From contig OW051472.1 of NCBI GenBank assembly GCA_932521025.1, forward strand, positions 8,928,001 to 8,992,000: DNA of 64,000 bases, given 5' to 3'. Below, piece by piece: positions 12,201 through 23,348 of the stretch; within the stretch, counting starts at the first letter, position 1, and each line of letters starts with the position of its first letter. Below the pieces are notes generated by a model. The model made no database searches. It had not been told where the DNA came from and saw only the letters and a program-made list of their open reading frames with translations. The position numbers and the translations under genes were made by a program. Source of the stretch: Oscheius onirici. Lineage: Eukaryota; Nematoda; Chromadorea; Rhabditida; Rhabditidae.

Positions 12201-15200
12201 AAAAAAAACTTGAATAGCTCGTGTCTTACCTTTATAAATGACCGTTTCCGTGTAGGGAGCCGGGAACTTGTTGTTCACGTTCTTCGTAGCCTCGAAGTAA
12301 ACTTCTTCAGCAGCAAGTATCTCCAAATCATCAGGTCCTCCAAAAGCAGAGCGTCCCATATCAGGATCGACTGGAAGGCGATTCTTGTGGAGAAGATAGG
12401 CTAAATGTTTTCTATAAAACTACGAAGGACACAGTACTCACAGAGGCTCTTCACAATGTGGGCGCTGACCAGACGACGGAAGAACGGGTCCTGGTGCATG
12501 ATCATGCCGATTTCAGCACCGATTTTCGATTGATCGATGAAAAATGGCAGCTTCTAGAATATTCTTGTTTACTTAAAGAAGTAAGATCTTACGGTAAAAG
12601 TGTGCCGGAACTTGTCTTCGTCCTTCATCGCCTCAAAGAGCTCCGTCAGAGCCTTTTCGTTCATATCGAGGATGCCTTCCGTGATCCTCTCCGATCTCTC
12701 TCCTTGAATTTCGGCATTTTGGCCGATTATGTTTATGTAATTGGCCGACAAGTTCGTCGTCTGTGGACCAGTATACTTCACGACCTGGATGTACGGATAC
12801 GGGTCAGATCCCAGGTCAAACCTGTAAAATTTCGTCAGAACCAAAGAAGAATTTAACCTACTTCCATTGAGATTCTCTGAAGACTATCTGACGTCCCGGC
12901 AAACGATTATCAATCCAGAGCATGCCCTTGCATCCATGGAAGCGTAGCTGGAATCCTGAGGGAACACATTCTCCAAGTTTCTTGTCTCTGTAGATTTCCA
13001 TTGCCAGCTCTCTACTGATTCGACCCGAGCCGTCGGTCATCACGACGCCTTCCGAACGAATGTCTTCTTCTACTCTCCACATATCGTCCGTTATCATGAT
13101 GGAGCATTCCATGCTTTGACTCGTCGGCTGTCCTTCTCGAGATTCTCTCTTATTTGGACTTTCGATCGCTTCGAATTTTCCAATCATTCGTCTCACATAG
13201 TCGACTTGTTGAGATTCCATCGAAAAGTAGCCTTCTTCCCTTTGTTGCGAGCCTGACGCGGCAAAGAAGGTGAACCATTTGCCGAGGATCTCTATGCCAT
13301 TAATCTGGTATCTCGCCAGTGTTTTCTTCAATACATCATCAATTTTCCGCGCTCCAAGTTCGGTTTGTCCACTAAGCGTCCAGTGAAGTAGTTGGCGTGT
13401 TTCTGATCGAAAGGAGCATCGGATCATCATCGGCATTTTTCTCTTTTTCAGCATCCTTGAGACCATGTTTCCTAACCGGATTTCTGGCAGTTTGTAGACG
13501 GGCCCCAGCGGCGTCAATTCGATCTGAACCAAGGTTATATTTTTTTAAAAGAAATCGAGGCACCTCTTCAAAAGCTTCATAGTCCTTTCCGATGTCAGCG
13601 TAAGGATCAGCCAGTTCATTGTTGGCTACCTTTTCCACAAACTTTTTGAAGACCTGGACGAAAGGCGCGTCATGGATAGTCTGCTGATAGAATCTAATAA
13701 TGGATTCGAGGAGTAGTTTTGTTTTCTGGAAGTTGTGATTCCCAAAAGTTTGTGCTTGCTATACCTTGAAGTCTTGCTGTGCTACACGCAGTACTTCTTC
13801 AATAAAAGACTCGTAGATGTTCTGGTCGAGCAAGAGCTGATCATTGATATTGGCCCCTCTGAAAAAAAAAACTAAAACATTGAAAATAAACATACAATCC
13901 GAAGAGCGCTTTGAGTCTCATAGTCAAGACAACAGCCTTGTCTTGGGGGAAATGCCGGAGCCGCTCCTCTAGGTAAGATCCACATGGGTTTATGTCCTTA
14001 GACCAATGCATATACTTAACAATTGGATAGTCCATAATCTGAAAAAAATAATAGAAACTAATGAACAATTCTAAATACCTCAATGCTTCCGCCAATGACC
14101 TCGACTCCGGTCTTCCGGTGGAGACGGGAGATCAACTGACGTGTCTGATCCTCCGAAATGTTCAGATTTAGCAAAATGTGACGATTATAGAAGAAGACGT
14201 CCTCTGGAGCTCTATCCTGATACGACTTTCCGCGAAAGACGGTACGACATCTCAAATCGGGAGCAAAGTGAATTTTCGGTAGGTCGTTCTAAATGATCGG
14301 TTTCTCGATATAGAAGAAAAACTCACAAGTACATCTTCTATGCCGTTTTGCTTCTTCTTAATGGTCAAGGGATCATTTGATTCCAAGATAAGAAGAGTTT
14401 GATTTTGTTGAAGAGCAAATGAAACAAATATGCGACGCAGGGAGCGTTGCTCCATCTGAATTTGAAGGGTTTTTGACTAACGTCTTTCGTTCTGTCTGTC
14501 ACATTTTCTGAGCCGGGACTTGATCGTCTCGGCTAAGAGAAATCAAAAATAGGTATCACACCGTATGTTTCAGACCGAGTCATTTTGAGACGGTATGAGA
14601 ACTTTCGGGAAAGATCGGGAAAATGAGGCGAGATCCGCTACTTTCAACTCGGCAAGTCTATTCCGTAAAGTCTGTTCAAAAAAAAAGAACGCAACACTAG
14701 CCCAAAAATATTTCGCTTCGGGAACTACAACCCACTGAGTTTCAGGGTAAACTGCAACAATTCAAACCGATTTCTTGATTTTCTCAACGGTTAATTTTTG
14801 CGCTAACCTGAAAATCAGGGGTTTGTGGTTCTCAAAGCGAAATATTTATGAGTTTCTGTGGTGTTCTTTATTTTGAACAGACTTTTAGAATAATCAAGTT
14901 TTCGTAAAGATCTACAATTACTGTAGGGTCAGCTATTTTGATAGCCTTAAATTTCCTTTTTAGCATGTCTATTCTCTTTTGAAATCTCTCACATTTCCCG
15001 GCTGTAAACATCTATGAAACTAGCAGCGCCATAAATTATCGTACTTGCAGTAAAAAGAAAACAAACTCACTGTGAGGGTATAGTGATCAACCTTGTCTTT
15101 GTGCTTCGGGTGCGACGCATTGTTGTTCCACACGTTTAAGGTTATTCTAACGGCTTGTTGGTCAAAGACGAAGTCTGCTTTGAAGTTTTTACGACAAAAT

Positions 15201-16401
15201 TCTATCAATTCCTTATTTTCCCAGTGATTTACCCACGAATAATCAATCTAAAAAAAAACTCAGCTGAGAAAATAGCCGTAAAATATAACTTACGGTCCAG
15301 TGACTTATGTACTCATATTGCTTTCGGTAGCCAATGTCGATTGAATTTAGCTTGACGGACATCTCATCGCTAAAATTTTGAGTTGGTGGTGAATTGAGAA
15401 AACGCACCTCAAGGATTCATTGAAGATCTTGGGATCTTGGAGCAAAATGTAGGTGTTCTTGAGATTTGGAGGGAATCTCAAGTTGAGCAAGTGGGAGAGC
15501 AGACAACTGGGCGACGTTTCTTGTGGTCGAACCTGAAAATACTCCCGATCAGTTAGAACTTTAAAAAGACGGGTCTTTAAAAGTCTGTTAAAAAAAATTA
15601 ATGCCGCTGTAACCCAAAAATCCCTTGACTGCAAGACCCTTATGTATTTGGGCTGCCTAACAGCCATTTTCCAGGCAAAATTTTAAATGTCCGCTGTTCG
15701 GCTGCCCAAACACAAACATAAGGATCCCACGGGGAGGGAATTTTTGGTTACGGTAGCGTTCTTTTTTGAACAGAAATTTGTTGCAAATTGAGCGATCCAG
15801 CGGTACACGTTTGTTCGAGCGTTGGATACGCGGTTTTTTTTTCTATTTCGTCTCAATTGGAATGTTTACATTGAAAATTACAAAAACTCGCCTCATAGGT
15901 TACTCTTAAATAAGAAGTCTCTCCCAGCTCCGTGGATTCTGCTGTCGAAAGTCGGGTTATCTTGCTTTTCAGGTGCTAAATATTCTTTCATTTCCAAAAT
16001 AAATACAAGTTCTCACCGTCTGGACGATATTACTCGCTCTATTCAGATCTGTCTCGTTTCCTGTCTCGATTATGAACAGGAAACTTTCAGCTGGAATCTT
16101 CTGAAAACAGATCGAATCCTATTTTAAAAAAGCAACTCACGATGGGCCTATCAGGCACGACAGGTTCCTGCTCCAGTGAGGGACTGAGCGGTGGGGAGTA
16201 TGATACCATACTGTAAGTCTTTGGGACAGTTTGCCCGGTGGTCGAGCTATTGTCGTCTGGAAATACTGGACGAGCGATGTTGGCCGTATTGATGATGAGT
16301 GCCGGCGGTGGTCCGTCTACAAATAATTTTCTAATTATTAAAATTTATAGCTTACAGTCGATTTCCATTCGATCGGACAGGGTCCTTCCCGAGCCCGACA
16401 T
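9269..16401 (-). CDS. Cellular RNA-dependent RNA polymerase (EGO-1/RRF type), apparently intact
   Basis: Large multi-exon gene, roughly 1,500 residues, that copies template RNA to make or amplify small interfering RNAs. The start chosen is MSGSGRTLSDRMEID (16401), because its exon reads in frame into GPPPALIINTANIARP and onward. Recognisable blocks are VVMTDGSGRIS and FQLRFHGCKGMLWID (13.1-12.9 kb), YPCCHAGDVRLVTFVDVPEY (12.1-12.0 kb), the catalytic DxDGD motif as SGSDYDGDEF (about 11,900), then C-terminal helical exons down to RVTVLYRGSSDCEEAL and the stop at 9269. The DYDGD site keeps all three acidic residues needed for metal binding. Introns hold four foldback elements. The join after the exon near 15,950 (DNPTFDSRIHGAGRD) was not resolved. 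A partial second gene of the same family lies 1.5 kb upstream. Family certain; exact paralogue (ego-1- or rrf-like) not assigned. Confidence 0.9.
10108..10318. mobile_element. Foldback MITE, subfamily A (copy 1) in RdRP intron
   Basis: Two arms of about 65 bp are inverted complements with few mismatches. Each begins near GTTCAAAAAAAA and includes CGCAACAGTAACCCATAAAT and GAGAACCACAAACCCCTGA. TA dinucleotides flank both ends, typical of Tc1/mariner-type insertion. It lies wholly in an intron of the RdRP and would form a long hairpin in the pre-mRNA. Confidence 0.85.
10497..10657. mobile_element. Foldback MITE with related ends, different stem
   Basis: The ends are TATGGTTTGTTAAAAAAAGAG and its near complement, with a TA at each side. 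The inner arms (GTAACC and GAGACT words) differ from subfamily A. It is the second hairpin in adjacent introns of the same RdRP. Confidence 0.75.
14666..14887. mobile_element. Foldback MITE, subfamily A (copy 2) in RdRP intron
   Basis: Same ends (TAAAGTCTGTTC) and same internal words as the copy at 10108, with more mismatches between arms (for example CACTAGCCCAAAAATA against CCATAAATA). TA lies at both borders. Located in a large RdRP intron. Confidence 0.85.
15578..15776. mobile_element. Foldback MITE, subfamily B (copy 1) in RdRP intron
   Basis: The left end is TAAAAGTCTGTTA and the right end is TTTTTTGAACAG. The arms contain CCCTTATGTATTTGGGCTGC and an imperfect complement. Internal sequence matches the element at 55413, including GGGCTGCCTAACAGC and TCCGCTGTTCGGC. 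Located between RdRP exons. Confidence 0.75.
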
Positions 16402-16990
16402 CCACCCTGCTAAAAATTAGAATTAAAAATAATCTAAAAATTATTATTACATTGTGAGGACGACCAAGAATCCGGGACGTGAGCTGCCATATTCCAAAAT
16501 TTGTGAACGCGGTTAACCGTTCCTGTAAATTACCCTGAAAAACGACGGTTGTCAACAAAATGCATAGAAGAGAAGGAAGTGTTTGCAGCAGCTGTTTCGA
16601 AACTCTTCGACGGCCGGGACAGGTTTTTCCGAAGATGTTTCAGCTTTTCTTTTACTCAGTCCGAAGATGTTCCAGCTTTTCTTTTTCAAAAGTTCCCATG
16701 GAAAAGTTTGTATCGGAATAAATAATGAGAGTCTGTGAGAAGGTTGCGAAATTTGAGTGAGAAATTAGAATACCGATATTTTCGAAACTGTGGTTTCCCG
16801 CCTTATAGGTAAGGTGAAGGATTTAGTAGACCGTGAGACCGAGGGGAAAAGAGAGCAAAGGACTTACCGTTTCTGCTCAACGAATTCACAAAAAAAATAT
16901 TGAATATGATCGGCTCATCAGCAGAATCAGGCTACAAAACAACTGTCTTAGGTTTTTTTTGTCCTGACATTTTTTGTAGCCTGACATTCT
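16402..16990. other. Upstream region of the RdRP gene
   Basis: It may include 5' untranslated exons of the RdRP; a splice-like TTTTTCAG precedes open sequence at 16.5 kb on the minus strand. Two near-identical 25-bp direct repeats (CCGAAGATGTTYCAGCTTTT) lie at 16629-16653 and 16661-16685. No further gene was recognised. Confidence 0.4.
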
Positions 16991-17514
16991 ATGGCCTCCA
17001 ATTCGAACGATCGGGCAATGATTAGTGAAGTGTCTCATTGTCAGACCAACAATTCTTCATCTGGACATCTGGTGTGTCCAGAACCACAGAGAGCAAAGAA
17101 CCCGCGAAAACTGTGAAAGCAAGTGCAAATAGTTCCTCGCCTAAGGAAATCACCGTTTGCTTTTGCAAAGTGCTAAAGGAAGTATATATTTTGAGGGTGC
17201 GATTAGGTGAGTAATTAGAATTTCCTATTTTCTGGTCAGTTCAGAAAATAGTAGTTCTTTCAGAGCATCGACCATGGAAAGAACCAGTAAGGAACTTACA
17301 AGCTACATACCAAAAAATGTTTGATGGTGTGATAATAGAGGGCTGGTTTTGGACAAAGTACTCTATAGATTGGGATGGGAGCACTGTAAAAAAACGTACT
17401 ATTCGACTGACTTGTACAGGCAAAATTGCTGAAATGAACTGCAAAAGCATAGAGTTTGCTCGAAGGTTTAAAAGCAAGCCAATTAGCGGGAAAAAATACA
17501 GACAAATTATTTAG
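16991..17514 (+). CDS. Unrecognised small protein gene between the two RdRPs
   Basis: Two exons join cleanly. An exon ending near 17200 with donor G|GTGAGTAATT is followed by a 60-bp intron ending TTCTTTCAG. A second exon from about 17263 then runs open to a TAG at 17514, reading HRPWKEPVRNLQATYQKMFD, then WFWTKYSIDWDGSTVKKR, and ending KKYRQII. The 5' part is less sure. An ATG at 16991 (MASNSNDRAMIS) needs an intron of about 50 bp to reach the frame TTESKEPAKTVKASANSS. No family was recognised. The protein is basic and has no signal peptide or membrane segment. The opposite strand also has an open frame, but without such junctions. Confidence 0.4.
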
Positions 17515-17960
17515 TTTTTTTTGAGAGAATAAAGCTTTTTTGTGTATTTTTGAGAGTAGAAAGTATGTGAACTGTGGTAAAGGGTCAGACAATAAAGGGC
17601 TCTCTATAAGTGGTAAGAAACTGGCCAGACGAAGTGCCGGTGAGAAAATAGAACTCAACGCAAGGGGGGCGGGATCGGGTTGGCCAATAGGCGATAGACA
17701 CGAGAAGCTTCTTCGCTAACAAGCTGCGCACCAACTGAAATAGTACAGTACCAATTTAATCACATGTTCTGAACCGTATTTTGAGGGTACTATCACTGGA
17801 CTCGTAAGACGAGGGTCAATCAAATGTGACCAAATTTGGTGTGCTCAATGATTACCGGGGGTTCTACAAGAGTGTAAATATATGCGGTAAATATAGATTG
17901 TTGACCAGGGCAAAACAAAGAGTAAAATATGGAATGTGATTTAAAAGAAAAATTTAAGCA
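17515..17960. other. Intergenic, no feature seen
   Basis: No exon or repeat was recognised between the small gene and the 3' end of the degenerate RdRP. Confidence 0.4.
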
Positions 17961-18139
17961 CTATTGCATGGCCAAAATGTTGGTCAGAACAAGCTCGGGA
18001 AATTGGTTCTCTTGTCCCCTTCTGAACGGACCAGTCTCTATTTGGACCAGTCGACGGAGCTTTTCTTCGGCATCCGAATTCCCACGGTACAGAACTGTCA
18101 CGTTGGCTGAAAAGATTACATTATTTTTGTCCCCTAAGA

Positions 18140-18348
18140 TAAAGTTTGTTCAAAAAAAAGAACGCAACAGTAACCCATAAATATTTCGCTTTGAGAACCA
18201 CAAACCCCTGAAGCGCGGCAATTCACCGTTGAGAAAATCAAGAAATCGGTTTGAATTGTTGCAGTTTACCCTGAAAATCAGGGGTTGTGGTTCTCGAAGC
18301 GAAATATTTATGGGTTACTGTTGCGTTCTTTTTTTTGAACAGACTTTA
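18140..18348. mobile_element. Foldback MITE, subfamily A (copy 3) in the degenerate RdRP
   Basis: Nearly identical to the element at 10108, from AAAGTYTGTTCAAAAAAAAG to the inner CAATTCACCGTTGAG. TA at both borders; arms of about 65 bp. It sits in the intron before the last exon. Confidence 0.85.
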
Positions 18349-20390
18349 TACTGACTATCTTTATAGTGATTCCTACGAAGTTTCATCTCCTCCACCCCTG
18401 TTTTCTGTATCAGAGGTTGAGTTATATCTTCCAGATTTGTAGACACTGAACCAAAATTTAATCAGAACCCAAAGATTTGTCTCACCTGGCAGTTCAATTA
18501 CCAAAATCTCCCTTTCCAGGCTTTCCATGTGACTGGGACTTCCGACCAGCTCGTCGAGTCTTTGGTGAATACAGAGAGCGTATTTTTTTTTGAAAAACCC
18601 ACAGCGTCGAAGAGCGTTTCAATTGAAGGATCTTTCAGCCTCTCCCGCGAAGCTGCAGTCATCACGAGGAAAAGAAGATGACTTTCCGAAAACGAATGGT
18701 TTACAAGTCCGCAGCGTTTTGACCACTGGACTAAAATGAACAGAACTTTCATGATGGCTGCTGGAAAGATTAAAATGTTACTGAACCACGTTCCATACGT
18801 TTATGACTGCTGTAAAGGTTGACGACGTGACCATATATCCATTGAGGATGGTTGTTTCCATCGTGAAAACGTTGAAACTCTGTCCAGTTTCCGTTCAAGT
18901 AATCGGCCACTTTCAAGTTCAAGGACTGAAAAGAAGTTTCTTGGTTGTTTTTCTATCTGGTTTTTTCTATTTTTCACATTTCTAAGCAAGTCTATCGAAA
19001 AAAAAACCTCCTGGACGTAAAATTTTGTCGAAAATAGCATGAAAAGGACACTTTCCCTTCATAAGCCGTTCTCGGTAATTTTCCTATATTTCTGAAATTT
19101 TTTCGACCAATGTCAAAAGGGTTGTTTTACACGCTGAATCGATTAAACACGGTTACAAATGTAGAAAATGAAAGGAAACAGGTGAAAAACCAAGATCCAG
19201 GCAATTTGGCCAGCTTCTTGTTTGGTGATGTTTGATCTCACCTCGTGAAAGTTCTCGACACTGACAGAAAAATCGGGTATATCGCCGTTGAAGGTCTCTT
19301 CGATTTCGGCCAAAACGTCCCAAGCTGTCCAGGCGAACGATAACAGCTGGTCGCTACTCTCCATGGCTTTTTCTGAAAGTTTTCCTTCTCCAAATCAGTC
19401 TAGTACCGTACCATAAGCCATTTTGTATCCGATCAGAGCCTTCAGCTTAAAATCACGCGTGACTGCAGTGACTCTCCGCTTCAGCACGTTCTGACCCATA
19501 CTCATCGCGCTTTCCGTGGTATTCTGTAACTTTCAGATAGTTGTCATCTCCCTCGTTAATCTGAACCGTCTTTAGGCTTTTTTTTATTGTGATTCGTACC
19601 GAAAACAATAGTTTTCGCTGCTCTTTGAAAATATCATCGACAAGTCTCCCGACGACGTTAGTCGAAGTAAAGTTTGAGCCGTCGTCCTCGTTCGTTCAGC
19701 TTATTCTGCATTTGAAGAATACATCCGGAGAAGAGCTCTCCCTCCGTTTTGATACCGTAATTCTCTCTAAAGCCATTGATTTTGGAGTTGTAGACGTTCA
19801 GCTGGCTCAAGACAGTCTGCTCCATCTCTTTGAATCCATTGCACGAACACCTGGCCCGGTTTTAAGAGACCAGTCTCGTCACAGACTCCAAACGTTGACC
19901 TTCCCAAGTGGTGAGGCATTGGGAAGCTAATCTTGTTGATTTGTTGTTCTAAAACTGATATTTCTAACAGGCAAGAGTATAAAGTTACCAAGTTTCTGTT
20001 TTACGTACGCTCTGACGAGACTCATGAAATCTTCCTGATGAAGCACGAATCCCTTTTTTTTCGCTTAAAAAGTCAACATCGAGTAAGAAGGGAAGATCCT
20101 AAGAAATTTATTTTAAGAAGAGCCTAGCTTACCTTGAGAACATTTCGGAACTTGGTCTCTTCGACGAGAGAGAAGGCCAGAGACATGAACATATCTTCGT
20201 ACAGATTCAGGATTCTGTTCGTGATCCTTTTGTGAGTTGCCGGATTCCGCAGTTTCGAGTTTTGACAAAGGATGTTGATCAGCGGCTTGCTCAGATTGGT
20301 CGGCTGTGGCATGGCTGCTTTGACCACTTCGATGTACCCTTCTTTTCTCTCTCCGAACCTGAAAAAAGACTTTCAGAGAACGATCGGAAG

Positions 20391-20885
20391 TACAGGGTGC
20401 GGCATAATTATGTTGACTTGTTGCGCTTTTTCGTTTTTTTGGAAAGTGCACGGCTTCACCCATGTTTTTTGTCATTTCTGGTGTTACCTTACATGTTTTT
20501 CTATTGTTTGACGTATCATGCATGAGTTGCGGTTTTCAAAAATATGAAGCCCTCACCTCATCGTCAAGCTATCACTCGCTTTTATCGCAACGGCATTGCG
20601 GCACGCGATATTTCACGGCATCTAAAAGTCTCAAAACAACTGGTTTAGATCACAATCACAAGGTTCAAGGAGATAGGAATTAAATCTGACCATAGAGGTC
20701 GCGGTAGACGAGTTTCTGTAACTACACCGGCCGTTGTCAAGACGTATCCGCCACAACCCTGCACGTTCCATCAGTAAGATGCCTAGAGAAATGACAACTT
20801 CCGATTGTTATTTTCGTCGAATCATCAAAAAACGTCTTCGAGTCGAGCTGGCTCGTGGCTTAAATCGAGCTGCACGAAAGCACAC
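20391..20885 (+). mobile_element. Truncated mariner/Tc1-type transposon inserted in the degenerate RdRP
   Basis: The left end starts at a TA with CAGGGTGCGGCATAATTATG, a mariner-type terminus. From 20544 a reading frame begins MKPSPHRQAITRFYRNGIAA and continues with a helix-turn-helix pattern (ARDISRHLKVSKQLV). It then hits an in-frame TAG where a Trp would be expected, and it shifts frame further on. Only the N-terminal DNA-binding half is present. The DDE catalytic part and the right terminus are absent, and RdRP coding sequence resumes at about 20,885. It is non-functional. Confidence 0.8.
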
Positions 20886-21404
20886 GGAGCGTTGGCGATA
20901 TTCAGGCTCAGAAAGATGATCTCATTAAGTGCTGGACTGATCTGTCCACATCCGTCACTGAAGCAGTACTTCTTTCCGTTGCTGTCGAAATCGTCAGCGT
21001 ATTCAAAGTCCGGAATCATAGACCACATGGACCTCTCAATCTTGAAGTCGCAACGTTGAGCTTGCGTGAGATTCTGGCCTTCCCTGGCCAGCCTCTTGTA
21101 CATATTATCCGTCTTGTTAATGTCACCGAAATGACCCAAGTATTTCCACGTCGAAGCAATCAGATTTTGTTCCATAAAGTACCTAAAAATAGATATAATT
21201 AGAAACACAGGAAGGCAAACATGGCCATTTCGCGCTGCTGACTTCCTGACGAGCCGAAGAACTTGTAGATGCGTCCACAAATGGATATTCCGTGGAGCAT
21301 TTTTTTGGCGATTATTTCGCGAAAGCTTTTTTCTCCGTGCTGGTGACTTCTCAGCTGTGATCCGTCGTCTTCTCTGAAAACAGAACCGTTTACGTTAGCT
21401 CATA

Positions 21405-21658
21405 TACCGTATTACCTCTATTAAAAGCACCCCGTAAGAAATACGCAATTACGTATCCACTTTGTTCAGGCTCAAGACAACATTTTCTGACTTTTTGATG
21501 TTCTGCAAAGTTGCAGAGGACGTCATGGGCTACAACTTTGTAAGACATCACAAAGTCAGAAAATGCCGACTTGACTTCGAAAAACGTGAATACGTAATTG
21601 CGTATTTTACGTAGGGGGGGGGGGGGGGGGGGGGGGTTCTAATAGAGGTAATACGGTA
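21405..21658. mobile_element. 254-bp TACCGTA inverted-repeat element with a 23-G run
   Basis: The ends read TACCGTATTACCTCTATTA and its complement. Inner arms share AATACGCAATTACGTAT and its complement, and a central hairpin carries GATGTTCTGCAAAGTT. The left arm has only CCCC where the right arm has an uninterrupted run of 23 G (21614-21636). It lies in an intron of the degenerate RdRP. It has the same length and a similar terminus as the element at 54285. Confidence 0.8.
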
Positions 21659-22892
21659 ACAAGGGGTAAAGTACCAAAAGTTACGTGTTGGCCTAAGAAA
21701 TTTTGCCAAACTTTGGCTCCCTCTTCTGGCTGGTTAAATTACTTACCTCACAAGAACGCGCATCATTCTGGTATGGTCTTTTATGTGACGAGTAACAGCA
21801 TTTTCCAAGTGAATTTCGAGACATCTGAAGAGAACGCGAGTTGGAGTCAACACAATCTAAAGATTTGTTTGTATAGAAACTCTAAAACTGTACTAGTCCA
21901 ATTTTCTCAAATTGAAGATCAAACAATTTCTGATCGTAGGGAAGAATCGCGAGATTTCCCTCTTGAAGGGCTTTTCGGAAATCCGAAATGATTTTGAAGA
22001 TGTCGGCGTGCTTCTTCCTCGTACTGAGAAAATGAACCAGAGATTCCAAGATTTTGATGCAGTCTTCAACACAGTCAATCGCCATCTCCACAACCGTCTC
22101 TTTGTATTTAATAAATGATGTTTGATCGTGTAGAATCTGATCTTTCACTACAGCTTCCCTGAAATTGCCAAACTTCACAGAAAGTGTGCTCAACTTACAG
22201 CGATAGAAGAACTTCCACCATGTAAACCAGCTCGAAGATTTGCTTATCGTCAAGGCCAAGAGATTGAATTTGCAATGCTTGTTGAATTTGTTGACTAGGC
22301 TGAGGTACGTACCGGAAAGGACCACCTTGGATCCTGGCTTCTGACTGAAAGATATTTAAGGTTACTTCACGAATTAAAGTCATCGCGATCTTTTTCTCGA
22401 GGATTCTTCACATTTTATTGACTGAGTGTCGTCTGCTTTCAAGATAGGGGAAGGTTACTGTAGCTTTCGGCTTAAAATATTGAGAGGGTTACTGTAATTT
22501 AAGCGCTTATCCAAAAAAACGGAGCGAAAAAAAACAACCCCTGAAACTTCTGTCCGCCCAGACTCTTTGCGAGTACATTGTACATTGCTTCAAGTAGGCA
22601 TAGTAAACAGTAAGCATAGTAAACAAAACTAACAGCAATTTGTCCAAACTCGATTAAGACGTGAGTTCTTGCACAGATTCTCGACAGAAAAATGTAGAGG
22701 TCCTTTTCACTGGCATTAGCCAGTTCGACGCGGATAAATTTCTTGTCTGCCAGCACACCCTTTCCAGGATGATCACTGCTGTTCCTACCGCGATAAACTG
22801 TTTCGAAGCGCTACTTTGGCTCAAAAGACTGAATTAAGGTTTGTAAAAACAGAGAAAAAACTTACAGTATTCGGTTGGCTCTCGCCGGACAT

Positions 22893-23348
22893 ATTATGTG
22901 ACCTAAACAAACAGCTGATACGGTTCCTGGTCAAAATATTGCGGTGCAAGAAGTGGCTCTTTTGATTTTTCTGACAAATAAAGAAAATGAGTGGACAGGA
23001 TAGATGATTAGATAAAGAGAATATGAACAGACTAAACGGGATAAACGTTTTAAAAAAAGTTTCTTTGCTGAACTCAAAATGTATACGTTTTTCTTGCATT
23101 TTTGCTATAAAAATGTATCAAATCGAATGAATAAAAGTTCAAAAATATCCAAGTTTAAGTTAGTACACGTGGGAGAACCGCGCAAAAAAAGGAGAGAATA
23201 CTCTGTGTTTGCACCAAAATAAACCAATTTTTTGTTCGGTACAGATTTTGTCATGGCAATGATCAGACTACACCTAATCTAACACAGAAACGTGTCATAT
23301 CTATTGATCAATTAAAAAAATATAAATTTCCGGTGGAAGAACACTTTA
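22893..23348. other. Intergenic, AT-rich
   Basis: Upstream of the degenerate RdRP and downstream of the aldo-keto reductase. No exon recognised. An AATAAA overlaps the reductase stop codon on the minus strand. Confidence 0.4.

Larger units (their letters stand above)
17961..22892 (-). pseudogene. Degenerate second RdRP paralogue lacking the catalytic DxDGD region
   Basis: Homologous blocks follow the intact RdRP in the same order. Examples are RFETVYRGRNSS, YVPQPSQQIQQALQIQSL, KFFGSSGSQQREMAM, KKYCFSDGCGQIS, YIEVVKAAMPQPTN, HHLGRSTFGVCDETGLLKPG, NYGIKTEGELFSGCI, LLSFAWTAWDVL and a last exon with VTVLYRGNSDAEEKLRRLV. Three defects are visible. (1) It starts at MSGESQ and lacks the first N-terminal exons. 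(2) Between CAFVQ (about 20,880) and the FGERKEGYIEVV exon, about 25-35 core residues are replaced by a mariner fragment. (3) GLLKPGQVFVQ (about 19,850) runs within about 30 bp into the late helical domain (MEQTVLSQLNVYN) in another frame. The roughly 1 kb that carries SGSDYDGDEF in the paralogue is missing. Most exons remain open, so the decay may be fairly recent. Confidence 0.8.

Noticed and set aside
17296-17658. 120-codon minus-strand frame
   Set aside because: It overlaps the + strand two-exon frame, which has good splice junctions, while this one has none and no recognisable content.
10108-18348. Repeated hairpins considered as a CRISPR-like array
   Set aside because: Copies are kilobases apart, flanked by TA duplications and lie in eukaryotic introns; they are transposable elements.
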